A DNA stretch of 64,000 nt from Oreocharis arfaki (GCA_013398015.1 VZRR01005728.1:216533-280532); one strand, 5' to 3'; numbered from the stretch's first letter, positions 52,328 to 64,000 are shown. Made by a program: numbers and translations. Notes: generated from the sequence alone by a model not told the origin.

Positions 52328-55009
52328 ATGTCCCTAGAGATGTGTCCTTTGTTTAGAGAAGATCCCCAGCTGCATGTGGGGTACACTCCTCACAACAGCC
52401 TGGTGGAATCTTAGCACCCAGCTACAGACAGCTTTTAGGGGTGCTTGGTTGCTGGTTTTCTGGAGAGGCTCCTGTTGCTCTCTGGATCTATGACATATGA
52501 TATCACATAGCTTACGAGGCCTAAAAAGAAAATAGTGGAGTTACAACAGTGCTGCCTGTACAACCTTGTTCTCCCAGCCTGGGCACTGTTGTTCAAACCA
52601 AGGCTTGAGGGCAGGGAGAGGCTCTTGGGGAGCAATCTTCTAGTCTTCTTTCATAGCAATCTGCTCAGAGGACTCTTATCAGATACAAACCCTCTTCCTG
52701 TAAGGCCTGTTTTATGTTACCTGAAGAGGTGGAAGTGGGTGGAGTGGTTATCAGTCTTAGACTGCTATGTACCATGCACAAGATTTTCTGCCCAGCCCAT
52801 TGAAACAAGGTTTTAAAATAACGAAAGCAGAACAACTTTTTTTCTTCCTGGGGAAGAAAACAGTAACAATGTTTTTGATGCTTAGTGGTACAGCGTAATA
52901 TAACACAGAAGAAATATCAAGGACGGAGTTTTAACTCTAAGTATCAAAACACTGACTGTGAATTGGGTTTTAGAAACTACAAAGCACAGTTCAAACACGT
53001 AATCATTTCTCAACAGAGATTATGTATACAACAAAGGCATTGTGTTCTATCTAACACATTCCTCATATAAGAATCCCAGCATTATCTTTGCCCCATAGCC
53101 ACTCTCTAATCAAGCAGCTAAAAGGGAAAAAACTTCCTCATCACCTACACTACGGCTCACAGCCACATGGACACCCAGAATCACATCAGGCACTGAGATA
53201 TATCATTCTATGCTCGTGACCTTATGCCTGCAGAGCCCTTACATGCAGATCAACAGCCACGAACTCACCTCCTTGAGGTGATCCACAACACAACTGCTGG
53301 ATGGATCCAGAGCACCACCACTAGACTCATTTATACTGTCACCAGCTTTCTCTTCCCAAGCACTTCACAGAAATCTATTGCATCCATGGCACTAGCAAAA
53401 AGCCACTGGGCTGATGCTACCCAAGGATGGGGAAACTGAAGAGCACAGAAAGGCAAGTTGTTATAGTAAATAGCGTCATGCTGTCTCCATGTTTATTATT
53501 CTGAAAACTCTGCTGGTTTTCAGTCTCCCCACTGCTATACCACACGTCTAGAGTAAAATTATGTTTTCTCTTCTGCTTGAGACAGAAAATATTCAGTAAT
53601 GCTAAGAAACCAGAAGAGATCCTTATTAGGAATACTGTTTCACTGTGAAACCCTATATCATTGCCCCAGCAATGGTTAATTCCTCGTGCCCAAGGAAAGG
53701 AAAATAAATTAATAAAACCTATGACAAACAAGTATTTGATCTGACCAAAAAGCAATAAAAAAACCCATTCCTTCTAATGCCTACAGGGCCAACTTACTTC
53801 TTGAGCAATGGATTTGTTTATGCTTCCCATTATCTTTGCATTTACGGCTGCAAATGTTACTAATGGCCATGCAATTACCCATCCCTTAAACATTAACTTA
53901 GAGCTCTTTCAGACTTCTACCTCCAGCTCTTGCGCTTGGAGGCCCCATCAGCTGGAGTTGTTTCCCCTGGGCTCTCAGGCAACTGTGCACCCTTATGTCT
54001 TCCAATAACACACAGCTCAGTGTTTTGCCTTTTTATTTATTTGGTGACTTTTCAGAATTGCTTTGCTGTTGTATCCTCCTCTGGGAGTATATTTGCATGA
54101 AAGGAACATTATGAACCACTTAGTACAAAGACATAAAACAAGTCAAATGACAAACACGTGTAAAAACATAGTTATTCCAAATCAAGCTAACTCAAAAACC
54201 TGCAGGGGAAAGAAAAATCCTTCTCCCCTCATGCCTTCATCTGGCCTTACCGTACTTAAATTAAGAAGCATACACTTGTGTTAAGGATTGAGAACAAGGA
54301 ATAACATTCTCCATCCCTGTCTGCTGAGGATGACACCGGATGGGCCTTTGCACCAACTAGAGTATCACTATGAAGAAGATGGGCAGACAATGATGAGGGG
54401 GAATAAAATGGAAAGAAAAAAACCAAACAAACAGAGAAATAGAGCATGTTGGCTTTTCCTCTTCAAACATCAATTCCCTCAGCTGTGATCACGCTGTAGA
54501 AGTTACCATGTTCATACAGGCTAGCAGTGACTTACTATGTCATTTATGAAAGTAGAGACTGGAGTGGTGGTTTTATTTCTGGACTGACTCTTCTCCAGGC
54601 TGTCTCCATGCAGAGGTGTAGGAAGTCCAAACCTTGCTGTCTCTGAGCCAAACTACAGCTAGGGCTTGCTCCAAAAGAAAATACCCTAAGTTTTCAAGAA
54701 ATGAAAACTGACTCTGCTGTAAGGAGGCCTGACTCCAAACCCAGCAGCTGGGTAAAGGCAGTCCCAGCAATCACCAGGAGATTGTTCAATCTCTGTCAAG
54801 CAGCAGCTTGAGACAGCTTGAACTGGGTACTAAGACTTGGGGTGTTTTTCTATTATAATACTGCAGAAAATGGAGACATGACAAAATAAGGCTTAAAGAG
54901 TGATTTTAAAGAAGCTTAAGTTGCCACAAGGTTGGAGAAAAGGCTCCTTTTACAAAGTAAAAGTTAGCTAAAGGACAGGAAACAAAGGGAAAGGCTAACT
55001 CAGACCTTT
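52328..55009. other. Intergenic, nothing recognised
   Basis: Single-copy, AT-leaning sequence. No gene, RNA or clear transposon recognised. Confidence 0.4.
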
Positions 55010-56035
55010 TATTTTCAAGAATCAGTTTTACTCAACATATTAATCAGAAAACTAGAGAAGGAAATCCTCTGTGACATTTCCAAATTCATAGATTGTACTA
55101 AACTCTTTCAGGCAGCCAATGCTGATGGTAAAGAACCCCAGAAAGACCAGACAAACCAAAATGGTCAAACAGGTGTCAGATAAACTTCAGAGTATATAAA
55201 TATAAGTTAATGCATTTAGGGAAAAATAAGCCAAACCACAGATGATGCTGAACGCAGAACTGGAAGCAGCATGTCAGAAAAGAAGATCTTAAGAGTCATT
55301 ATTTACAAGTCTCTGGTCTTACAAGTCTCTAATTTAATGTTTAAAAGAGATGGGTAATTGCATGGCCATTAACATTTGCAGCAATAAGAGCTAAAACAGT
55401 GTCCTGAAAAAGGGTACCAGAACAAGACAGAGGGCATCATTTTGCTGCTACACATAACTTCAGTATAACCTCACTGAAGTACAGGTCAGGGTCTGCTCTC
55501 TGCATCTCAGGAAGGTAGAGTTAAAGCAGGTGTGGAGAAAACCAACCAAAATGATGAAGCGGCTGCCTGACAAAGAAAATCTTTAAAATGCTGGGGTCTT
55601 TGTGACAGAGAGGACAATGCTGAGAACAGGAATAGTTGAGCATTACAAAATAATTAAGGCAGTATCTAGGAAATTAGCTTAAAATAGAGTAAGTAAGTAC
55701 TTTTTATACTTCTTCAACTTATTGTGACAGGAAGTTATGAAGGCACATAATATCAGCAGGTTCAAACCAGAGTGGATATATTAAGACAAAGGAAGTGCAT
55801 AGGTAGATAGAAAAAGAACAAGGCAGAGATGTAACCCCTAGCACCCCCAGTAAACCAGTGTGGATACTGGCACACGTGGGAATGATTCTGTGATACTGCG
55901 GGAGAGGCACAAGGGAAACTGACTGCAAGAAATGGCCAGACTCTTGTGCTCCCATAAACACCATCTGATACTGCCAGAGTCAGAAACCAAGTGCTTAGGC
56001 TAGAAGGATGATTGATTTGACCTGAATGATGTTTC
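55010..56035 (+). mobile_element. Ancient CR1 LINE, ORF2 end and 3' UTR
   Basis: The segment follows, in order, the 3' part of sauropsid CR1: a 'taatcagaaaactagagaagg' and 'attcatagattgtactaaac' block (end of the reverse transcriptase), 'taagttaatgcatttaggg', 'gaagatcttaagagtcatt', 'gtacaggtcagggtctgctctctgcatctcaggaagg', 'aaaatgatgaagcggctgcc', and finally 'gtgcttaggctagaaggatg...ttgacc', the diverged 'gctagatggaccattgg' motif. Many stops and indels make it a molecular fossil. Confidence 0.7.
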
Positions 56036-57346
56036 GTATGCTTTTAGACCATCAAAATTATGGAGAAAGATTATTTTAAAAGCAAATTATCAAATCAATA
56101 AACCCCAAGTTCTCTAGACATTACACTGAGCTGAAGTCCTCTCCTGAAGCAAATTTCCTGGCTTTTTGTTTCCCTCAACCAAAAAGAGAGTGGTTTCTCT
56201 CATAACTCCACATCCAGAATGGTTTGGCAGAGCAGTAACTGTTAGATTTACTGCTTACAAGTGTGCAGATAATGAGATGGCATCTTACTCCAACCTGACA
56301 GCAGGCCAAGTGCTGGGTTAACATATGTCAGAGACATGGGAAACTGCAAAGCAACAAGGAAACCCCTTGAATGGCAAAATCCTCCAGACACCTGCTATAA
56401 CAGACACCTGATTAACTGTTAGTTTTATTTCATCACCAAGTGAGTTTACAAGTTCCCTGGCATCATCTTCAAATCAATCTTTTTTCACGGCAATCTTCAT
56501 TGATGCCCTTCCCTCCACTGCAAGAGACTCCAGCTATATATAAATATATTTAAGTGAATTTCAAGTTAGTAAGGAGCTTTTCCACATCTGTAAAAGGGAG
56601 ACACATAGCCTGTGCTATTCCAAAATGAGCCCTGGGATAACCTCTTTCCACCTTACCATTACTAAAAAACACTGTTTAGGCAGGGTGACAGGGAGAGAAA
56701 AGGACTGCTCAATTGGAGCTTCTCAGGCTTGCTGGGAATAAGAAATCTGGACTGAAATGTCAATTCATTAAAATCTTTACAGCTTGAGAGCTTTATCTTT
56801 CTGCCAAGAAGACACCCTTCCTGTTCTCACCAGCTGTGGACTGGAAATCACAGTACCTAAGAATCATTGAAAGGTTTTTCAGCCTGGCACCTGGAAGCAG
56901 GGAGGCACTCACATTGTCTGTCTGTCCACACAGGTGTCTGACAGCTGCTCCTCAGAAACTGTTTAACCCTCTGGTCAGTTTTGAGCATTTTTGGATGATG
57001 GGTAATGACCTTAGCCCTTGGAAGGTCTTAGAAGTTCTGTGAAAATCAACACCTACAAATGGCAAAATATAAAAACTGGGATCTGACTGAAAAGAAGTTG
57101 GTAGCACCCCTAAGAGAACATGCTGGATGGACAAACAGAAGCCCTGGCTCTGGATAATGACTCTGCAGCAGCTCGAGAGGGCACCTGACAGGACCACGAC
57201 GCAGGAGGGAGAGGGGTTTGCTGAGGACATGGCAAAATGGATCTTCAATGAGATGTGGCACAGACAGTCAGGAAATCAAGCTTCACTAGTCCCTCTGCTC
57301 ACAGAATGAAATCGTTATTAGGACTGTGGTGATGTAAGTTTATATA
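56036..57346. other. Intergenic, nothing recognised
   Basis: No gene or RNA recognised. It ends in the TATATA sequence that forms the target site of the following LTR. Confidence 0.4.
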
Positions 57347-57869
57347 TGTAGTGGTTTGACGCTGGCTAAGCGCCAGCCATCCACGAAAAATCATCTAGTA
57401 ATTTTCCTCTGCTATAGCTGAGCAGAGGAGGGGGAATTGAAAACTTTATTTTCATGAGTTGAGATAAGGATTATTGAAAGAAACCACTTTAAGAAAAAAC
57501 AGGCTAAAGACTTAAACAGTATAGAGAAGATTTATTATTAACAGAATAAAAGTAAAAAAGGATAATGAGAACCAAAGCAAACCTTCAAAATGCTTTTCTT
57601 CCCCAGTCCCTCCCTCTTTCCACTGACTGTGCAAGGAAACAAAACATGGGGTTTTGGTCAGTATTTCACTTCTTAAAAATCTTTCTTCAGTGTGCTTAAG
57701 AAAAAGAGTTTCTTCTGCTGTGCCGTGGGATCGTCCCAGAGGAGATAGTTCTCTGCAAAGTTTTCTAGCGTGGTTTTAATTTCCACAAGCAGCAGTCCTG
57801 CCCAAACCTGCTGCAACGTGAGTCCCTCCCATGGGCCAGGCAGTCTTCCCACAACTGCCTAGCATGGGT

Positions 57870-57870
57870 N
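57870..57870. other. Isolated ambiguous base
   Basis: One N inside the LTR. Unlike 579 and 5806, the sequence to its left does not recur on its right, so it looks like a simple uncalled base. Confidence 0.6.
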
Positions 57871-58076
57871 CTCTCCTTTTTTTTCACTGACCTCGGTGCC
57901 TCCATGTTGGTTCTCCTCACGTGTCCTCACGTTTCCTTTTTCTCTGACTTGGAAGAAAGTTGGTGTCTGTAAGTTGCAGCTGAGAGATTGATCTCGTCCG
58001 GGCTCTTGCATCAAGGAACTGCTCGCCATGTCTCCCGCTGCTGGCCACATGGTCCCCGCCGGCGCCGCACGGCCAG

Positions 58077-58281
58077 CCCCGGCCTCAGGAGGGCCCCGGC
58101 CTCAGGAGGGCCCCNNNNNNNNNNNNNNNNNNNNNNNNNNNNNNNNNNNNNNNNNNNNNNNNNNNNNNNNNNNNNNNNNNNNNNNNNCCGTGGCCTCAGG
58201 GGGGCCCCCGGCCTCGGGGGGGCCCCCGGCCTCAGGAGGGCCCCGGCCTCAGGAGGGCCCCCGGCCTCAGGAGGGCCCCGG
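58077..58281. repeat. GC-rich minisatellite, 17-18-bp unit
   Basis: Units of the form GGCCTCAGGAGGGCCCC(C) occur twice before the gap and about five times after it, with variants carrying GGGGGG in place of AGGAGGG. The array sits within the 3' half of the LTR. Its real copy number is unknown because of the gap. Confidence 0.9.
58115..58187. other. Assembly gap (73 N)
   Basis: The N-run lies inside the GC-rich tandem array, a kind of sequence that is often lost in avian assemblies. The true length may differ from 73. Confidence 0.95.
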
Positions 58282-58541
58282 CCGCACGGCCCCCGCTAGC
58301 CCCGCCAGGACGGGCCCCGGCGACCGCCTCACCACCCCTCGGGAGACGAGAAAGAGCTTCTCACCATTTTTCCTTTCTTAAATATGTTATCACAGAGGCA
58401 TTACCAACTTGTCTAATTGGGCTAGTAACCTGCCCATCATCAGAGCCGTCAGTGATTGGTTCTGTGCTGGGCTTAGAAGTTTCAAGCAGCTTTTCTCCCA
58501 TCCCCACCAAAAAACAGGCTGTGGTAGACCAACACAATATA

Positions 58542-60060
58542 GGTCACTGTGACAGCAAAAACATATCAATTTTATCCTCAGCCCGTTTGATCTTCAGCAT
58601 CTTTAATCCACAATATCTGTCTGACTGATTCATTGTTACTTATAAACCACACTGACAAAGACTTCATTTTATCTCCATGCATAAATACCCTGTTCCTAAA
58701 ATATAGAACATGTACATTGGCTATCTGTGTAAACAAGGGATTCGTTTTTCTTCTGATTTTATGACATTGTCTGTCCATGCCATCTTGAATATATATGACC
58801 AATCAAGCTTTTATTTCAGCCATTTTATAATGCAAGGAAACTGTATAGTGGTTTTTTCCTGTTTTTCTTTTTTTGCTGCAAATATGGTATTTAATCCTTA
58901 AAAATATATATCTAGATAGTCTTCCAGTATATATCCCTATTCATGTCCCATTTATCCCATTTATTATGGTCAATTGTATTAGCTTCCTAATAACATGTAA
59001 CATTGTTTTTCTAGTCCTGAGTGTAAGTGGGCCCACTGATCTACCATTACCATTCTTCCAACTGTGGCCTGGGTTTTTGCACTTACTTTCAAATATAAAC
59101 AAGCACATTCTGACCTCATTGTGATAGCTACAATGATCAAAAAAAAAAGTATTTGGATAATATATGTTAAAGATGTAAAGGTTGGCTGCTGAGCCCTGTG
59201 GATTCCAGGACGCAGGGATCTCTCCAGGCTGACTGGTGCAGCCCAGCCGTGGGCACGTAGGAACTCTCCATCCCAGTCTGTTGGACACAGCTCCTGTCCT
59301 TGTGTGTAGGTTTGTCCAGCAGCAAAACTTGAGCATCTGTCCGAGAGAGGCACAGAGAACACCAGGGCAACCACACACAGAGATTGCCCAACAGACCACT
59401 GCCTTCAACCACACTCATATAAACACCAACAATCCTCACCCTCCTCCTCTCCACCTGATAAGAATTGAAATCCTCTATGGAAACATATGTGTCCTCACTT
59501 TCTAGACTCACAAGTGCAGTTATATTCACAGATCATTGAATACCAACCCAGCTTGTAAAGCCCTCTAATACCCATGCCTAGGCTCCCTTACACAGTAAGT
59601 GGGTCTCCTCCTACTCTCCAGACAGTCCAGCTTGAAGTTTTGTAGCAAGAAAATGTGTGGACCACACATTTGTCTCACAAGCCTCTCCATATTAATGGAT
59701 TCCTTGAATATTAGCACAGCTTCTCTGTCCACCCATGCCCAGACCTTGTGTCCCCTCATTCAGCATGACCTCAGACCTTGAGTTCTCCCAGATTCAGACT
59801 TCTTCCTGCTCATCAATTAGTCCAGCCTAAAATTCGTCATACAATTACACATACCCATACATACAGGATTAAATTAACTGTGGGAAAAATAAGCACATTT
59901 TGGTACTTACAGGTGCTAATATTTAGACCTCTCCCACGTATATATACATTCTGGTCCTTCTAGTTGCTGACAACTTGACCTACCCACTGTCCCTCCAACC
60001 AGGACAACCCTTATGTCTAGAACAAAATAATTTCATCCCGGATGATGAGCGTTCTGTCTT
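58542..60060. other. Intergenic, unassigned
   Basis: AT-rich to 59150, then a mixed section with many short frames on both strands (59160-59780). Nothing recognised with confidence. Confidence 0.4.
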
Positions 60061-60440
60061 AGAATGACAGAATCATTTCAGACGGAAAAGATCTTTAAGA
60101 GCTTTAGTCTAATCTAACCATTGACCCAGCCCTGCCAAGTCCACTATTTAATCACGTCCCTAAGTGCCACATTTACACATCTTTTAAATACCTTCAGGTT
60201 TGGTGGCTCCACCACGCTCTGGGCAGCCTGTTCCAGCGCTTAACAACCCTTTCTGTGAAGAAATGTTTCCTAGTATTCAATCTAAACCTCTCCTGCTGCA
60301 GCTAGAGGCCACTACTCCATGTCCTATTACCTGTTACTCGGGAAAAGAGACCGACCCCCACCTGGCTACAACCTCCATTTAGGTACTTGTAGAGATTGAT
60401 AAGGTCTGCCCTGACCTTATCATACCAGTCTCTGGCATAT
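60061..60440 (-). mobile_element. CR1 LINE 3' fragment
   Basis: Antisense of the avian CR1 3' region: 'agaatcatttcagacggaaaagatctttaagagc', 'ccattgacccagccctgcc', 'gtccctaagtgccacat', 'gggcagcctgttccag', 'ttctgtgaagaaatgtttcctagt', and 'gtagagattgataaggtc' appear in the expected order. The tail end is at about 60061. Confidence 0.93.
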
Positions 60441-61076
60441 TGATCTCTCTAGTTGCTGTCACCACCATCTATGGGTCCCTTCTGCAGTTGCTAGCACTTA
60501 GGCTTTGCAGCACTCACACATGGGACGCAAAGTTTTGCCCAGTCCCCAAGCACCCATGGCACAGACAGCAGCTTCATTCCCCCTCCCTACTGCTTAGGGA
60601 GCCCAGGACGCCCCTTCCCACCGCTTAGGAAGCCCAGGATGCCCCCCCACCAGGATGCCCGAGGGCCATCCCTAATGGCCCATCAACCAGTGGCTGAAGA
60701 AGTCTGGTCTGTTTTCTTGTTTCTCTTACCACCTGCTGATAAGTTTGTGTATCTGCGTGCTTGCCCTATCCCTTTCCTTGTTATGTGTTGCTATTTCTAA
60801 ACTGAAAAGTTAGAGCCAGGTGACTTAAAGAGGCGGGTGCTGCCCCATTCCACACAGCCTCACAATACACACTTTGCAAGCTCTTGGTGCCTGAGGTCGC
60901 CTGAGGGGGGAGGAGGATCCATGAGTTGAGGAGTTCACGACTAAAAGGCTGAGTACAAGCAAGAGTGGAAAAGCCGCTGAATGAACGCCAGACATCCTAG
61001 CAGCACAAAGGGCTAGAGCGCCTCTTTTTTTTTTTCTTTTTTTTTTCTTTTTTTTTTTTTTTTTTAAAAAAAAAGC
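60441..61076. other. Intergenic with short tandem unit and polypyrimidine tract
   Basis: A roughly 33-bp degenerate tandem repeat around AGCCCAGGA(C/T)GCCCC is at about 60592-60650. A T-rich run broken by single C lies at 61025-61064 followed by a short A-run (61065-61074). No gene recognised. Confidence 0.5.
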
Positions 61077-61530
61077 ATGGGTTTCACTCTAGTTGGTATT
61101 TCGCTGCTTTTACAACGCGGAATATGGAAGTTGATTCAGAAGTTGCAAACAAAATCTTATTGTGCTGCTACTGTGGGCAGCACAAGCATAGTACGCGATG
61201 CTGCTGGAGGAGATCACTTGAGTAAGACGTCATCCAAAAAGGCTGGCAACACAAGGCGGCACATCACTCCTGCAAGCGAACTTGTTTCCCTGTCCTGTCA
61301 AAGTTATGAGAAAATTCAGTGCCATTCCCATTCTCGAAGGTAATCATGCTGCAGCTTCAAATCACTCCTCTCTCATTGCCCAGGAACCCCAGGCAGGACC
61401 TGTCTTTCCTGCAAAAGTAGCCACATCAATCAGGTTTAAAAAAATTGTACAGCAGCTTGGAATTGTGAGTCAGCTACAGCAGCTGCTTGACATGTATTCC
61501 CATAATGTTTTGAGTGATGATCCGGGATGA
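61077..61530 (+). pseudogene. Possible decayed retrocopy or element-derived frame (unrecognised)
   Basis: Two overlapping plus-strand frames (61077-61343 and 61282-61530) read together as if one protein were interrupted by a frameshift near 61320. The second ends in a leucine- and glutamine-rich, helix-like stretch. Immediately upstream is a 40-bp T-rich tract. I do not recognise a parent gene. A retroelement-derived sequence is also possible. It could be chance. Confidence 0.2.
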
Positions 61531-62081
61531 GAAATTAGAATTCTCATCCTGAAAACCTGTGATGCTGGTGTTACTAAACTAATCCTAAAGACCACCCTGG
61601 CGAACTTTCTCTCCTCTGACCAGAAGTAACGTGGAAGCAAATAAGACTTAGATAAAACACTTAGGGAAAAGCTTTCCAGAATATCTAAAATTTCCAGCAT
61701 AGTAAGAATAGTGAAGCAATGAGAGCAGTCTCCTTGGCAGATGCGGTTTTTTTCAAGACCAGGTCAGGCAAGACATCTCCCGGGAACAGCACGGTGAAGC
61801 TAGGACATAAGAGGGAGTTAAGGCGTGGAGATCAGGCTAGTGAGGTTTATTGAACATACGCTGAATAATGGCTTCTCTAGGAACCTAATCTCATCTACAT
61901 ACGAAAAGTCTTTTCTTCTCCACAAGGCCCCATGATTGTATTCTTAGAAAATAGCACTGAATTTGTACTCCAAGAGACAGAAGAGTGGGTGATTGGTGGA
62001 TTTAAATGATCATTAGAAGCCGATCTTCAGCTCCTCAAGTGCCCCATCACGACTTAGCTCCAGGGGCCCGTCTGAACTACT
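61531..62081. other. Unassigned
   Basis: Nothing recognised. The protein-like character of the preceding frames continues faintly to about 61700 with stops. Confidence 0.3.
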
Positions 62082-62570
62082 TCAGTCATTTGACATCGGC
62101 ACAGCTCTCAGCCATGGCCACTGCCCGGGACAGATGAGCCACCCTCGCAGCCCCACTCCAGGAACTCTTCCATATCCCCACTGGAATCCCTTGCTGCTAC
62201 CCTCACAGCTTCTACTGCAGGGAAAACCCCCACAAATATATCTGAGGCTTTTTGAGTCAGCACATTTAAACTTTTGCACCCACTGACCGTAGCAAGGATG
62301 AAGTTCTCATCCCAAAAATTAGGATGAAGAGCAAGGGAATTCATTCACTTCAGTTCCCACGGGCAGGCTTCAGACCTGCAAGCAGTTCCTCCAGAGACCC
62401 CGATGCAACCCCCAACTGAACAAGTTTTTGATACTAATGTCAGGCGTTATGAGTACATATTCTGTGGTCCTCTTCTCACCTAACGCGTTCCCATCTTTTT
62501 CCATTTGTATACCTGGGTCTAGCACAAGGCATTTCGGAATTACTAAAGCCCTATGCCTCCCTGAAGACAA
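62082..62570 (-). pseudogene. Possible broken coding remnant (unrecognised)
   Basis: Three minus-strand frames (62370-62570, 62108-62344, 62082-62279) lie end to end or overlap, each with fairly ordinary protein-like composition, as expected of a coding sequence broken by frameshifts and a stop. I cannot name a parent. Chance frames are the main alternative. Confidence 0.15.
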
Positions 62571-64000
62571 AAAGGTAAGCAGCTTAAACAGCTAATACTG
62601 TTGTATGACTACTCTATTCCGCCATTGCTACACGAAAATGTACAAAAAATCTTCATAATGTTTGCCTATCTATATGGGAGGAGATCAAATTCAGAGAAAA
62701 ATAAAAGATGGCACAGAAAGACAGAGTACTGTGCATAGATGATACACTGTTATACTTTCTGCCCATAAGGTAAAATAAAAATGGAAGAGAAGCAGGAGAA
62801 ACAATATGTTGCATCTTCAAAAAATCTAATCACTAAGTGAATAAGGGGAAAATAATTCTTGTTCTGTTCAGTTTCCCATCCCTCCCTTCCTTCTTCCCTC
62901 TCTCTCCCATAAAAAAACCCTAGAAATTTTAATTGCATTCAGAATATTTATTTGTCTGTTAAGCTAATAAATCACCATTTTTCCTCAATAAACATTGATG
63001 ATTTAACTGACAGTTTATTTTAAAAATAAATCAAGCATTTGGTCATGCAAGTGCTGTATTTTATCCCTAATGGAAATAATTAAACTTACTTAAATGCATG
63101 AAGAAGCAAAGAGGAAATAAAATAGCCATCTATCTTATCCAAAGGTCTACCCAGTGCCTTCACCAGAAAACATAAGGTTTTACACTGTGGTGCTATAAAA
63201 GCTGAACAACAAATGTTCCATTCACCGTTGTCCTTGATCATTAACAAAGGGACAGGCTTTAGGATTTATGATAGTAGCAGGTACTGCAGTGACAATCTGT
63301 ATGGTTCTCTATCTTCACATTGTCCTTAAGGGTAATCTTAAAAAAGGAAAACACACACACATATAACAAATAATTAGGATTAGCTGCACAGTAAAAACAG
63401 CATTGCCAAGTAAAATATGTCTGAAAACGTTTTCTTAACCACAAAGTACACAGGCCCTTTGGGGTACATGTACTAGAATGACCTCAACACTAATCTATGA
63501 AGGTGCATCATCACTCTTTTTGGAGCTGTAATGTGAAGGTTTTTAGCAGTGACATGCGTAGTGACATAATTTGCTTTTCTTTAATTTGGACACTTCTCAA
63601 AGTGCCTAATTTTCCAAAAGTGTCAAGTAACCAATCTATGGCAAATCAGAAAGTGTCCTTAAAATACATCACATGGGAATTATAAAAACAAAGGCCACAA
63701 ACACAATGAGTCACCTTTACATTTAATCTCAACCAAACTCAAGCTGCTGCCTCAGGGCAAGTACAGCATTGTCAATGTAGAATCAGATCTATGTTCCCCT
63801 CAGGTGAAGAGCCAGGATGGGTTCAGCATAGTTTAAAGTCGGGTATCTGGCTTTCATCACAGCCAGTGGAGCCCCAGTGCTCTCTTCAGCTGCATCCACT
63901 GAGCTGCCAATTGCCATTCCAGGGGTCAGAGGGGATCTCACCAAGCCTCCAGCTGTCACTCTGGAAGCTCTTTCATGGGTTCTGTGTCTGCCAGCCATAC
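62571..64000. other. Intergenic, AT-rich
   Basis: AT-rich sequence without recognisable gene. A short (CA)n run is at 63353-63361. Nothing else supported. Confidence 0.4.

Larger units (their letters stand above)
57347..58536. mobile_element. Solo LTR of an endogenous retrovirus (about 1.19 kb incl. gap)
   Basis: The element starts TGTAGTGGTTTGAC and ends GACCAACACA, with TG...CA ends and short imperfect inverted termini. It is flanked by a perfect 5-bp direct repeat ATATA (57342-57346 and 58537-58541). The opening 'ggtttgacgctggctaagcgccag' block matches the start of a songbird ERVL-type LTR as I remember it, and a 5-bp duplication is usual for ERVL. No internal gag/pol sequence adjoins, so it is a solo LTR. 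It contains a single N at 57870, a GC-rich minisatellite and a 73-N gap. Transcriptional sense was not determined. Confidence 0.75.

Noticed and set aside
57988..58381. Gly/Pro/Arg-rich open frames across the minisatellite
   Set aside because: They arise from translating the tandem repeat and the N-gap inside an LTR, not a gene.
1..64000. Bacterial-type features (operons, CRISPR, tRNA clusters)
   Set aside because: Nothing supports them. Spliced gene structure, CR1 and LTR elements show vertebrate DNA.

Overview
This is vertebrate nuclear DNA, almost certainly from a bird and probably a songbird (passerine). The reasons are CR1-type LINE fragments of several ages, including tails of the ATTCTATG / ATTCTGTG type, several compact endogenous-retrovirus LTRs of avian appearance, no Alu/B1/L1-like sequence, and one intact protein-coding gene, the 5-HT1E serotonin receptor, which fits the tetrapod orthologue closely. 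The passerine assignment rests on remembered similarity of the LTRs to songbird ERV families and is less secure than 'bird'.

Layout. 1-7.7 kb holds two direct duplications (116-578/581-1043 and 3913-5805/5807-7688). Each is separated by exactly one N, which is what unmerged overlapping contig ends look like. A solo LTR with a 4-bp target duplication (3794-4210) lies inside the second one. 8.0-8.4 kb is a CR1 3' end. 13.55-14.45 kb holds two abutting LTR fragments, the first an inverted relative of the 3.8 kb LTR. 14.5-26.0 kb is AT-leaning intergenic or intronic DNA. 26014-27271 is the coding exon of HTR1E with a splice acceptor, two upstream mini-ORFs and the full 364-codon reading frame, followed by 3' UTR with candidate polyadenylation signals. 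From 27.8 kb to the end the window is gene-poor, with degraded CR1 pieces (29.85, 42.25, 46.3-47.3, 47.5, 55.0-56.0 and 60.06 kb), an AT microsatellite at 52.2 kb, and a 1.19-kb solo LTR with a 5-bp target duplication (57347-58536). That LTR carries a GC-rich 17-18-bp minisatellite broken by a 73-N gap.

Functionally the window is a one-gene neighbourhood in a gene desert, as at the human HTR1E locus. Most other open frames are short and uncharacteristic of proteins. A few (38100-38405 minus, 33240-33524 minus, 61077-61530 plus, 62082-62570 minus) are listed with low confidence because they have splice-acceptor-like edges or protein-like composition. I did not find a new multi-gene system. The most useful observations are the assembly artefacts, the uORF pair in front of HTR1E, and the young LTR/minisatellite insertion.
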